This document shows positions 1 to 5,459 of a stretch of 9,170 nt of DNA, piece by piece. Below the pieces are notes generated by a model that did no database searches, was not told the origin of the DNA, and saw only the letters and a program-made list of their open reading frames with translations. Each line of letters starts with the position of its first letter. Position 1 is the first letter of the stretch. Both the position numbers and the translations under genes were made by a program. This stretch comes from Persebacter sp051009035 (GTDB lineage: Bacteria; Pseudomonadota; Gammaproteobacteria; Tethybacterales; Persebacteraceae). The stretch is taken from assembly GCA_051009035.1 (NCBI GenBank), contig JBPCWY010000070.1:1-9170 (forward strand), given 5' to 3'.

Positions 1-259
1 TCTGCCCGCCGTCTTCGCAAGTTTGCATGCATATTTCCGACTCCGGAATCCGCCCGCCGTGTTCGCAAGTTTGCATGCATATTTCCGATTCTGGAATCTG
101 CTCGCCGCTTTCGCAAGTTTGCATGCATATTTCCGTCTCCGGAATCCGCTCGCCATTCTCGCAAGTTTGCAGGCAGGTTTCCGTCTCCGGAATCCGCCCG
201 CCGTCTTCGCAAGTTTGCATGCATATTTCCGACTCTGGAATCTGCTCGCCACTTTCGCA
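1..259 (-). repeat. 48-bp tandem repeat array, about 5.4 copies, in-frame
   Basis: On the plus strand each copy reads approximately TTCGCAAGTTTGCATGCATA followed by a TTTCCG-GGAATC-CGCC segment, and the period is 48 bp (16 codons). Variation between copies is mostly at a few codons, giving ESGEQ, EDGGR, ENGER, ESGEQ, EHGGR and EDGGQ at the variable positions, while IPE and the Cys codons are kept. The array continues past the left edge, so total copy number is unknown. Copies abut directly, with no unique spacers, so this is a coding tandem repeat and not a CRISPR array. Confidence 0.9.
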
Positions 260-550
260 GGTTTTCAGGCAGATTTCATCCGGCGCTATTAATTCTCTGT
301 TTTTGCAATTTCCTTCTACAAAAGGCGAATCGTCCGGCGCTTCCTCTCTCGGCGTTCCCTCTCTATTGCCCGGCGCTTTATTGTCCTGCGCATCCGTTGA
401 CAGGATATTTCCGCCGCCCGCACCGCCGCCCCCGCCGCATGCCGCCGCCAGAGCCAGCAATAAAATGCAGAGAAAACCGCGCAAAATCCCGCCGCCGCAT
501 CTCCATTTTTTGCCGCCGCTAAACCCTTTTTCGCCGCCGCTAAAAATCAT
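1..550 (-). CDS. Repeat lipoprotein with 16-residue Cys repeats, partial at its C-terminal end
   Basis: The reading frame is open from ATG at 550 to the left window edge: 183 codons with no stop. Residues 1-38 look like a lipoprotein signal: a basic, Gly-rich start, a hydrophobic stretch (about 26-37, LCILLLALAAA) and a lipobox-like LAAAC with Cys38, followed by Gly-rich residues. A polar linker (about 48-80) leads into repeats. Residues 82-94 form a degenerate unit. From Cys98 onward Cys recurs every 16 residues (98, 114, 130, 146, 162, 178) with the pattern C-E-x-G-x-x-I-P-E-x-E-x-C-x-x-T. I infer export and lipid anchoring in the envelope. The function is not recognisable. Loosely similar C-x-DG-x-x-x-P-x-x-x-x-C repeats occur in bacterial surface proteins, but this is a resemblance only. 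An extended -10 lies 6 nt before the ATG, supporting this start and strand. It lies downstream of trmL on the same strand with a 44-nt gap. Confidence 0.8.
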   Translation of the reverse strand, partial: MIFSGGEKGFSGGKKWRCGGGILRGFLCILLLALAAACGGGGGAGGGNILSTDAQDNKAPGNREGTPREEAPDDSPFVEGNCKNRELIAPDEICLKTCESGEQIPESEICMQTCEDGGRIPETETCLQTCENGERIPETEICMQTCESGEQIPESEICMQTCEHGGRIPESEICMQTCEDGGQ

Positions 551-556
551 GTGAAA

Positions 557-565
557 ACTATACCA
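557..565 (-). promoter_or_regulatory. Extended -10 promoter of the repeat lipoprotein gene
   Basis: The minus strand reads TGGTATAGT, an extended -10 (TGn plus a TATAAT-like hexamer), followed by six bases and then the ATG at 550. A start site about 7 nt downstream of the -10 would fall on or next to the ATG, so the mRNA would be leaderless. I see no good -35. Confidence 0.55.
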
Positions 566-594
566 CAAAACGCCCAAAATTCCGCATTTCGCGG

Positions 595-1065
595 TCAAAT
601 TCTTTCCGCCCCAAAAAACTCCTGCTGCCGCCACGCTTCCATCAGCAACACGGCGGCGGCGTTGGACAAATTTATGCTGCGGTTTTTGGGGCGCATTGGG
701 ATATACAGGCGGTTTTCGGGGGCAAAATCGGCGAGGATTTCGGGCGGCAAACCGGACGATTCGCGCCCGAATACAAAAATATCCCCGGCGCGGTATTGCG
801 GCTTGTCAAACCGCGTTTCGCCCCGCACCGCCGCCGCAAAACGCCGCCCCGTCCCCGCCGCCGCAAAAGCCGCTTCCAGCGAATCGTGCGCCAATACTTC
901 GGCGTATTCGTGATAATCCAAACCCGCCCGCCGCATGTGTTTGTCGGACAACTCAAAACCGCGTTTTCCCGCCAAATGCAGCCGCGCCCCGGTGTTTGCC
1001 GCCAGCCGGATAATGTTGCCGGTATTCGGCGGAATCTCCGGATTTAAAAGAATGAGATGAAACAC
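595..1065 (-). CDS. trmL: tRNA (cytidine/uridine-2'-O-)-methyltransferase TrmL
   Basis: TrmL is a SPOUT-family enzyme that 2'-O-methylates nucleotide 34 in the anticodon wobble position of certain tRNA-Leu species. The protein shows the family motifs in order: NPEIPPNTGNIIRL (8-21), DKHMRRAGLDYHEYA (41-55), FGRESSGLP (99-107) and IPMRPKNRSINLSNA (122-136), followed by EAWRQ. The last two form the knotted S-adenosylmethionine site. The frame is open upstream to 1206, but the extension is low-complexity and absent from the family. I chose GTG at 1065 because it gives 156 residues (the E. coli protein has 157), the protein then begins right at the conserved first strand, and a -10-like GATAAT ends six bases before it. 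It is divergent from hemA. Confidence 0.92.
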   Translation of the reverse strand: MFHLILLNPEIPPNTGNIIRLAANTGARLHLAGKRGFELSDKHMRRAGLDYHEYAEVLAHDSLEAAFAAAGTGRRFAAAVRGETRFDKPQYRAGDIFVFGRESSGLPPEILADFAPENRLYIPMRPKNRSINLSNAAAVLLMEAWRQQEFFGAERI

Positions 1066-1071
1066 CGCCCG

Positions 1072-1080
1072 ATTATCCCA
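1072..1080 (-). promoter_or_regulatory. Extended -10 promoter of trmL
   Basis: The minus strand reads TGGGATAAT, then six bases, then the GTG start at 1065. This fits an extended -10 serving a leaderless transcript, and it supports the GTG over upstream start codons. No clear -35 is visible. Confidence 0.5.
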
Positions 1081-1156
1081 TACCCGCCCGCATTTTTTTC
1101 GCGGACGAGTCCCGCCGCCGTCCCAAAAACCCCGCCCGCCGCAAGCCCGCAAAGTG

Positions 1157-1182
1157 AAAACGCGCAGCGCAAAAACGCGCAG
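1157..1182. repeat. 11-bp direct repeat in the trmL-hemA intergenic region
   Basis: AAAACGCGCAG occurs at 1157-1167 and again at 1172-1182, a 15-bp period, in the 170-bp divergent promoter region. It could be a tandem operator, but G/C-rich words with A runs are common in this DNA, so chance is possible. Confidence 0.35.
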
Positions 1183-1211
1183 GATTTTCCCGCCCCGGCG
1201 TTTCATAACCG

Positions 1212-1223
1212 CCGCAAATGCGG
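1212..1223. promoter_or_regulatory. Palindrome abutting the hemA -10 box
   Basis: CCGCAAATGCGG has 5-bp arms (CCGCA/TGCGG) around AA and ends immediately before the TAAAAT at 1224. Its position in the promoter spacer would suit an operator for hemA. No known regulator motif is recognised. Confidence 0.35.
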
Positions 1224-1229
1224 TAAAAT
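1224..1229 (+). promoter_or_regulatory. -10 box of hemA
   Basis: TAAAAT ends six bases before the hemA ATG at 1236, the same spacing seen at trmL, the lipoprotein gene and the DNA methyltransferase gene. It implies a leaderless or nearly leaderless mRNA. There is no convincing -35. Confidence 0.5.
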
Positions 1230-1235
1230 TGCGTT

Positions 1236-2402
1236 ATGGAAGAACTTTCGCAGTTATTTTCCATCGGCGCGGATTACCGCTCGGCGTCCGCTTCACAACG
1301 CGGCATGCTCGGCGTTTCGGGCGAATCTTTGGCGGCGCGGCTTTCGCAGCTGCTCGCCGGACGCTACGCGCGCGAGGCGGCAATCCTCTCCACCTGCAAC
1401 CGCACGGAAGTTTATTGCCTCACCGACCGCCCGGCGGAAGTCGCAAAATGGCTGTCCGGCAACGGCGGCGGCGATGCGCTTTTTCGCCTGCGCGCCGAGG
1501 CGGCGGTGCGCCGCGCGTTTTGCGTTGCCAGCGGGCTGGAATCCCAAATCATCGGCGAACCCGAAATCACCGGACAATTTAAGCGGGCGGCGCAAATCGC
1601 CCGCGACAACGGCGCATCGGGCGTTTTTATCAACCGCCTACTGGAAAAATCCCTCGCCGCCGCCAAAGCCGTGCGGGGCGCAACCGATATTGGGCGGCAT
1701 TCCGTTTCGTATTGCGGATTATTAGCGCGCGCCGCCGCCGGAATCTTCCCCGATTTTTCCGCCGTCTCTGTTTTGTTTGTCGGCGCGGGCGGCATGGCGC
1801 GTTCCGGCGCGCCGATTTTTGCCAAACGCGGCGCGCGAAAAATCGCCGTGGCGGCGCGTTCCGCCGAAAAAGCCGAAGCCGTCGCCAAACCCGCGGGCGG
1901 CGAAGGAATCGCCCTCGCCGCCCTGCCCGCTGTTTTGGAAAATTTTGATATTGTGATTTGCGCGACTTCCAGCCCGCTGCCGCTAATCGGAAAAGGCGCG
2001 GTTGAACACGCCATCGCCCGCCGCCGCCATCGCCCGATGGTCTTCGCCGATTTGGGCGTGCCGCGCGATATTGAACCCGAAATCGCCGCCCTGCCCGATG
2101 TTTTTCTTTATACTTTGGAACAACTCGGCGCGCAAGCCGAACAATCGCAACAAGCCCGCGGCGAAGCGGCGGACCAAGCGCGCGAAATCGTAGACAAACA
2201 TGTCGCCGATTTTTGCCGCTGGTGGAAAACCCGCCCCACCCCCGAAACCCTCGCCCGCCGCGAACAAGCCGAAACCGCGCGCCAGCTGGAATCCCAACGC
2301 GCCGCCGCCCGCCTCCGCCGCGGCGAAAACCCGGAAGAAGTCCTAAACGATTTTTCGCGGAGGTTGGCGGCGAAACTTTTGCACCCGAAATCGGACGATT
2401 GA
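1236..2402 (+). CDS. hemA: Glutamyl-tRNA reductase HemA
   Basis: HemA reduces glutamyl-tRNA with NADPH to glutamate-1-semialdehyde, the first committed step of tetrapyrrole synthesis by the C5 pathway. The 388-residue protein has the catalytic-cysteine motif STCNRTEVY (52-60, Cys54), GLESQIIGEPEITGQFK in the substrate domain, an NADPH-binding strand VLFVGAGGMA with a basic VAARSAEKA segment, ADLGVPRDIEP, and a helical C-terminal dimerisation region with REQAE and LLHPK. It is slightly shorter than the roughly 418 residues of E. coli HemA. The N-terminal signature usually written GxNHxTAP reads GADYRSAS here (11-18). The ATG is supported by the TAAAAT six bases upstream. hemA is often directly followed by prfA-prmC; here about 850 bp of other DNA and a small HNH-like gene intervene. 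Confidence 0.96.
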   Translation: MEELSQLFSIGADYRSASASQRGMLGVSGESLAARLSQLLAGRYAREAAILSTCNRTEVYCLTDRPAEVAKWLSGNGGGDALFRLRAEAAVRRAFCVASGLESQIIGEPEITGQFKRAAQIARDNGASGVFINRLLEKSLAAAKAVRGATDIGRHSVSYCGLLARAAAGIFPDFSAVSVLFVGAGGMARSGAPIFAKRGARKIAVAARSAEKAEAVAKPAGGEGIALAALPAVLENFDIVICATSSPLPLIGKGAVEHAIARRRHRPMVFADLGVPRDIEPEIAALPDVFLYTLEQLGAQAEQSQQARGEAADQAREIVDKHVADFCRWWKTRPTPETLARREQAETARQLESQRAAARLRRGENPEEVLNDFSRRLAAKLLHPKSDD

Positions 2403-2421
2403 TTTTTTTTTGCGCCCGCTT

Positions 2422-2445
2422 CGCGCCGAAATAAATTTCAGCGCG
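2422..2445. repeat. 24-nt imperfect palindrome downstream of hemA
   Basis: The arms are CGCGC-C-GAAAT and ATTTC-A-GCGCG around AA, with one mismatched pair (C2427/A2440). A run of nine T (2403-2411) lies before it on the plus strand, so it is not arranged as a rho-independent terminator for hemA, and no T run follows it on either strand. The rest of the 172-bp gap 2403-2574 shows no coding frame that I can support. Confidence 0.4.
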
Positions 2446-2574
2446 GGGATAAAACAAACCGGGTTTATAACCAAAACAACCGAAGCAGGCAATGCAACCC
2501 GAAGCCCGCCAAAATCGCAATACTCCACATGCCGATTAATTGAAGCACCCTAACAATAGAAAACGGTAATTTTT

Positions 2575-3003
2575 TCAGCATTCCCTTTTAATGCCTTCGG
2601 GGTTAATGCACCAAACAATAACGCCCGACGCTTTGGCGGCAACCAACGCGCGGCGCGCATGCCGGTAAAAAGATTCGTTGCTTTGCCCGCTTTTTTGTAT
2701 AAGCATGCAGGCGGGTTTGCGTTTTGTTTCGGCGGCGTAAAAAAGGGCTTGTCCGATACATTCGTAAACCTTAAGCCCTTTGCCCCAATCAAATTCAACG
2801 GCGTAATCGGGCAAAAGGCAATCCACTCTTGCCCCGTCAGGCAAGCGCGCTTCCGATTCTCCTTGATTCTTTGCGCACCATTCTTGCGCATAAGAGTCCT
2901 CGTTTCTTTTTTCTTCCGCAAAAATAGAAGAAGAAAATAAAAAAAGAGATACGACATGCAAAACATGTTTCATTTGCAGTATTCTGTTGAATCTTCCCGG
3001 CAT
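2575..3003 (-). CDS. Exported small protein, predicted PD-(D/E)XK-like nuclease
   Basis: The protein has 142 residues from ATG 3003, or 132 from ATG 2973. An export signal (MKHVLHVVSLFLFSSSIFA from the 2973 start) probably ends after that Ala. The mature part, numbered from 2973, contains RLPDGARVDC (43-52), AVEFDWGKG (58-66) and ECIGQALFYA (71-80). The order Asp, then Glu-x-Asp with a nearby Lys, then Q-x-x-x-Y resembles the core of PD-(D/E)XK nucleases of the RecB-like group, and I recall similar RVDxL...AIExDF...EAIGQALxYA proteins among small uncharacterised exported or phage-linked proteins. Catalysis is inferred, not shown. Start choice: ATG 3003 has a purine-rich GGGGA six bases upstream; ATG 2973 gives the cleaner signal peptide. 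Cys33, Cys52, Cys72 and others could form disulfides. The gene is lower in GC than its neighbours and has its own promoter. Confidence 0.6.
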   Translation of the reverse strand: MPGRFNRILQMKHVLHVVSLFLFSSSIFAEEKRNEDSYAQEWCAKNQGESEARLPDGARVDCLLPDYAVEFDWGKGLKVYECIGQALFYAAETKRKPACMLIQKSGQSNESFYRHARRALVAAKASGVIVWCINPEGIKREC

Positions 3004-3030
3004 GGAATTTCCCCGCAACCAAGGACAAAT

Positions 3031-3046
3031 CGGCGCAATCGCGCCG
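3031..3046. repeat. Hairpin in the leader of the exported nuclease-like gene
   Basis: CGGCGC-AATC-GCGCCG is a perfect 6-bp stem with a 4-nt loop. In the minus-strand transcript it lies in the long 5' leader, before the start codons at 3003 and 2973. No T run follows on either strand, so I do not call it a terminator. Confidence 0.4.
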
Positions 3047-3098
3047 GGCGTTGTTCAAGCATCTACAAATCCATGAAAGATACTGCCGCCCATTCCCC

Positions 3099-3147
3099 GG
3101 AGGTATTGTATAGGACGACACCCCCGGCAAAAGGGAGGATTTGTATA
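3099..3147. repeat. Pair of 14-nt direct repeats in the nuclease-like gene leader
   Basis: GGAGGTATTGTATA (3099-3112) and GGAGGATTTGTATA (3134-3147) match at 12 of 14 positions and are 35 bp apart. Both lie just downstream of the minus-strand promoter at 3161-3189. They could be operator half-sites or leader elements. Confidence 0.4.
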
Positions 3148-3160
3148 CTTGAACGATTCT

Positions 3161-3189
3161 ATTGTATCCGAAAAATTTGCCAATGTCAA
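3161..3189 (-). promoter_or_regulatory. Consensus sigma-70 promoter for the exported nuclease-like gene
   Basis: On the minus strand a perfect -35 TTGACA (3189-3184) is followed by a 17-bp spacer and a -10 TACAAT (3166-3161), one mismatch from TATAAT. Transcription would start near 3154 and give a 5' leader of about 150 nt before ATG 3003, or about 180 nt before ATG 2973. It is the only full -35/-10 promoter I found in the window. Confidence 0.7.
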
Positions 3190-3232
3190 GTTTTCGTTTT
3201 TGGCGGGATGAAAAAATTGCGCCGATTATTGT

Positions 3233-3238
3233 TAAAAT
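3233..3238 (+). promoter_or_regulatory. -10 box of the HNH-prfA-prmC operon
   Basis: TAAAAT ends 12 bases before the ATG at 3251. The predicted leader would be only about 6 nt and shows no Shine-Dalgarno sequence. There is no recognisable -35. Confidence 0.4.
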
Positions 3239-3250
3239 AAATCGCGAAAC

Positions 3251-3505
3251 ATGATTAATCGGAAATTTACGGCGGACGATAAAAACCGCAAATTTGGCGT
3301 GCAAAACGGCGAATGCGCCGGTTGCCGGACGCGGTTTGACAAGCGGCATTTGTGCGCCGTCCGCGTAATTCCGCCGTCCGCGGGCGGGGGTTGCGAATAT
3401 AAAAATTTGGCGTTGCTTTGCTATAATTGCAAAAGCATCAAAGGCGCGCGCCCGATGAAATATTTGCGCGCCCGCCTCAAAACGCTTTTGGAAAACCGAA
3501 CATGA
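3251..3505 (+). CDS. Small HNH-family zinc protein lacking the catalytic Asp-His
   Basis: The 84-residue protein follows the layout of a compact HNH nuclease family. It has an N-terminal FTADDKNRKFGVQNGECAGC, the first zinc pair Cys22/Cys25, then PPSAGG (41-46), Asn52-Leu in KNLALLCYNC, the second zinc pair Cys57/Cys60, and a KGARPMKYL tail. In active relatives the segment before the first Pro reads roughly V-D-H-I-V-P; here it reads A-V-R-V-I-P (36-41), so the metal-binding and catalytic Asp-His pair is Val-Arg. I infer a catalytically dead or repurposed protein that could still bind nucleic acid. Its TGA overlaps the prfA ATG (ATGA at 3502-3505), so the two are translationally coupled. It sits between hemA and prfA, which are often adjacent. 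Confidence 0.72.
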   Translation: MINRKFTADDKNRKFGVQNGECAGCRTRFDKRHLCAVRVIPPSAGGGCEYKNLALLCYNCKSIKGARPMKYLRARLKTLLENRT

Positions 3506-4563
3506 ATTTTTCCCTGCCGGACAAACTGCACGACAAACTGCGCGAAATGGACGCGCGGCGCGCCGCGATTGAAAACGAAATGGCGCAGCCGGGGCGCGGC
3601 GCATTGCGCGCGCTTTCCGCCGAATACGGAAAACTTTTGCCGCTGACCGATGCTTTTCGCGCTTGGCGGGAGGCGCGGCGCAAGCTCGGCGAATTGCGCG
3701 AAATGGAGCGCGATTCCGCCGGCGGCGAACTTGCAAAAATGGCGGGCGAAGAATGCAAAAAAATCGCCGCGGACGGCGAAGCGTTGCAAAAAGAATTGCG
3801 CCGCCTCGCCGCGCCGGAGTCGGAAAACGACGGGCGCGGATGTTTTTTGGAAATCCGCGCGGCGGCGGGCGGCGAAGAATCGGGGCTGTTTGCCGGGGCG
3901 TTGTTTCGCATGTATTGCCGCTACGCCGAGGCGCAAAAATGGAAAACCGAAATTATCTCGCAAAGCGCAAACGAAACCGGCGGCTGCAAAGAAACCGTCA
4001 GCCGCGTCTCCGGACGCGGCGCGTTTGGACGGCTCAAATACGAATCGGGCGCGCACCGCGTCCAGCGCGTCCCCGAAACCGAATCGCAGGGGCGCGTCCA
4101 TACTTCGGTCGCCACCGTCGCCGTCCTTCCGGAGGCGCTGCCCGAAGACAACATTGAATTGTCGCCCGCCGATTTGCGCGTGGAAACTTTCCGCTCTTCC
4201 GGCGCGGGCGGGCAACATGTAAATACGACCGATTCCGCCGTGCGCGTCACCCACCTGCCCTCCGGCATTGTCGCGGAATGCCAGGACGGGCGCTCGCAAC
4301 ACAAAAACCGCGAGCGCGCGTTGAATGTTTTGCGCGCGCGCATCGCCGAACAAAAACGGTGCGAAGCGCGCCAAAAAACATCCGAAACGCGGCGCGCGTT
4401 AGTCGGCAGCGGCGAGCGTTCCGAACGCATCCGCACATACAATTTTCCGCAGGGCAGAATAACCGACCACCGCATCGGGCTCACCCTCTACAAACTCCCC
4501 GCCGTCATGGAAGGCGAATTGGACGAAGTGCTGGACGCATTGGCGGACGCGGATGGCGGTTAA
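3502..4563 (+). CDS. prfA: Peptide chain release factor 1 (RF1)
   Basis: RF1 recognises UAA and UAG in the ribosomal A site and triggers peptidyl-tRNA hydrolysis. The 353-residue protein has an N-terminal coiled-coil-rich domain, FLEIRAAAGGEESGLFAG, the codon-recognition tripeptide PET (191-193; RF1 has a P-x-T motif, PAT in E. coli, whereas RF2 has SPF), and the catalytic GGQ at 236-238 in SSGAGGQHVNTTDSAVR. The C-terminal RTYNFPQGRITDHRIGLTLYKL is typical. The frame is open 75 nt further upstream, but that part lies inside the HNH gene; ATG 3502 overlaps the HNH stop and gives the usual N-terminus and length. prfA overlaps prmC by 11 nt, so the factor and the enzyme that methylates its GGQ glutamine are co-transcribed. 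Confidence 0.96.
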   Translation: MNFSLPDKLHDKLREMDARRAAIENEMAQPGRGALRALSAEYGKLLPLTDAFRAWREARRKLGELREMERDSAGGELAKMAGEECKKIAADGEALQKELRRLAAPESENDGRGCFLEIRAAAGGEESGLFAGALFRMYCRYAEAQKWKTEIISQSANETGGCKETVSRVSGRGAFGRLKYESGAHRVQRVPETESQGRVHTSVATVAVLPEALPEDNIELSPADLRVETFRSSGAGGQHVNTTDSAVRVTHLPSGIVAECQDGRSQHKNRERALNVLRARIAEQKRCEARQKTSETRRALVGSGERSERIRTYNFPQGRITDHRIGLTLYKLPAVMEGELDEVLDALADADGG

Positions 4564-5392
4564 TTCCGTGGGCGATGCATTGCAAAACGCGGAGCGCAAA
4601 CTCGCCGCGGGGGGCGTTGCGGCGGCGCACATAGACGCGCGCGTTTTGTTAAAACATTGCATGAATATCGGGGACGGCGAACTCGCCGCGCGCGCCGAAG
4701 AAAAAATGGACGGCGCATTGCGGCAAAAACTCGCCGCGAATATTCGCCGCCGTTTGGCGGGCGAACCGGCGGCGTATATCATCGGGCGGCGCGAATTTAT
4801 GGGCTTGGATTTTATGACGACGCCGGCGGCGCTCGCGCCCCGCCCCGAAACCGAAGAGTTGACCGAAACCGCGCTGGCGCACATCCTGCCCGGACGCGCC
4901 GCGCGCGCGCTGGATTTAGGCGCGGGCTGCGGCGCAATTGGTTTGTCCATCGCGCGATTGCGCCCGCAAAGCAAAGTATTGCTCGCCGATTGCAGCGAAG
5001 ACGCGCTCGCCTTGGCGCAAAAAAATTCCGCGCGCCTAAACGCCCCGGCGCGTTTTTGCCAAACCGACTGGTTTGCGGGCATCGGCGAAGTTTTTGATTT
5101 AATCGTCGCCAACCCGCCATACATCGCCGCCGGAGACGGCGCGCTGGCGGCATTAAAATTTGAACCGCCCCTCGCGTTGTGCGGCGGCGCGGACGGATTG
5201 CAATCGTTGCAGGCGGTCGTCGCCGGCGCGCCGCGGCATTTGCGCGCGGGCGGTTTGTTGTTGGTGGAACACGGCGCGGCGCAAGAAAACGCGGTGCGCA
5301 AATTATTCGCCGATGCCGGTTTTTGCGGCATCTCCTGCCGCACCGATTTAGCCGGTTTGCCGCGCATGACTTTCGGCGTCCGCCCGCGTTAA
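4553..5392 (+). CDS. prmC: Release factor glutamine N5-methyltransferase PrmC
   Basis: PrmC methylates the glutamine of the GGQ motif in release factors, using S-adenosylmethionine. The 279-residue protein has a helical N-terminal domain, the hinge signature GEPAAYIIGRREFMGLDF, PRPETEELTE, the S-adenosylmethionine-binding LDLGAGCGAIGL (120-131), and the catalytic NPPY (187-190) followed by EPPLALCGGADGL. Length matches the family (E. coli 277). The ATG at 4553 overlaps the end of prfA by 11 nt in a different frame, which suggests translational coupling; there is no Shine-Dalgarno sequence. The operon appears to end here. The following 67 bp are AT-rich and contain the mutM promoter, and I see no terminator hairpin. 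Confidence 0.95.
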   Translation: MAVNSVGDALQNAERKLAAGGVAAAHIDARVLLKHCMNIGDGELAARAEEKMDGALRQKLAANIRRRLAGEPAAYIIGRREFMGLDFMTTPAALAPRPETEELTETALAHILPGRAARALDLGAGCGAIGLSIARLRPQSKVLLADCSEDALALAQKNSARLNAPARFCQTDWFAGIGEVFDLIVANPPYIAAGDGALAALKFEPPLALCGGADGLQSLQAVVAGAPRHLRAGGLLLVEHGAAQENAVRKLFADAGFCGISCRTDLAGLPRMTFGVRPR

Positions 5393-5448
5393 GTTTAAAT
5401 TTAAGTTAATACCGCGCCGATTAAAACCCGAACAAAATCCAAACGGAT

Positions 5449-5454
5449 TAAAAT
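5449..5454 (+). promoter_or_regulatory. -10 box of mutM
   Basis: TAAAAT lies five bases before the mutM ATG at 5460, in an AT-rich gap. The spacing again implies an mRNA beginning at or very near the start codon. No good -35 is seen. Confidence 0.45.
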
Positions 5455-5459
5455 TAACC

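Noticed and set aside
1..259. CRISPR array
   Set aside because: The 48-bp copies abut with no unique spacers, keep a coding frame and vary at codon positions.
27..554. Plus-strand 175-codon frame over the tandem repeats
   Set aside because: The period is a multiple of three, so several frames stay open. The minus-strand frame has a lipobox, a promoter and a conserved Cys pattern; the plus frame ends in low-complexity Pro/Ala and has no promoter.
1066..1206. N-terminal extension of TrmL to 1206
   Set aside because: The extra 47 residues are low-complexity Arg/Gly-rich and absent from TrmL. GTG 1065 gives the family length and has a -10 box six bases upstream.
2403..2421. Rho-independent terminator of hemA (T run just after the stop)
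   Set aside because: The T run has no stable stem before it; only a 3-4 bp CCGA/TCGG element lies upstream with a long gap.
1630..2520. Long minus-strand frame opposite hemA
   Set aside because: The translation is Arg/Gly-rich without motifs, and hemA on the other strand is unmistakable. High-GC third positions keep the opposite frames open.
2550..2966. Alternative minus-strand frame with a hydrophobic start and Lys-rich body
   Set aside because: It overlaps the exported nuclease-like gene in another frame and shows no family motifs. Its hydrophobic start is the signal peptide DNA read out of frame.
3427..3501. Upstream in-frame extension of prfA
   Set aside because: It lies wholly inside the HNH gene. 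ATG 3502 overlaps that gene's stop and matches the normal RF1 N-terminus.
2837..4374. Long minus-strand frames opposite the HNH gene and prfA
   Set aside because: They are basic, motif-free shadows of clearly conserved plus-strand genes.
4399..5367. 322-codon minus-strand frame opposite prmC
   Set aside because: It is Ala/Ser/Pro-rich with no recognisable domain, while prmC carries all its family motifs.
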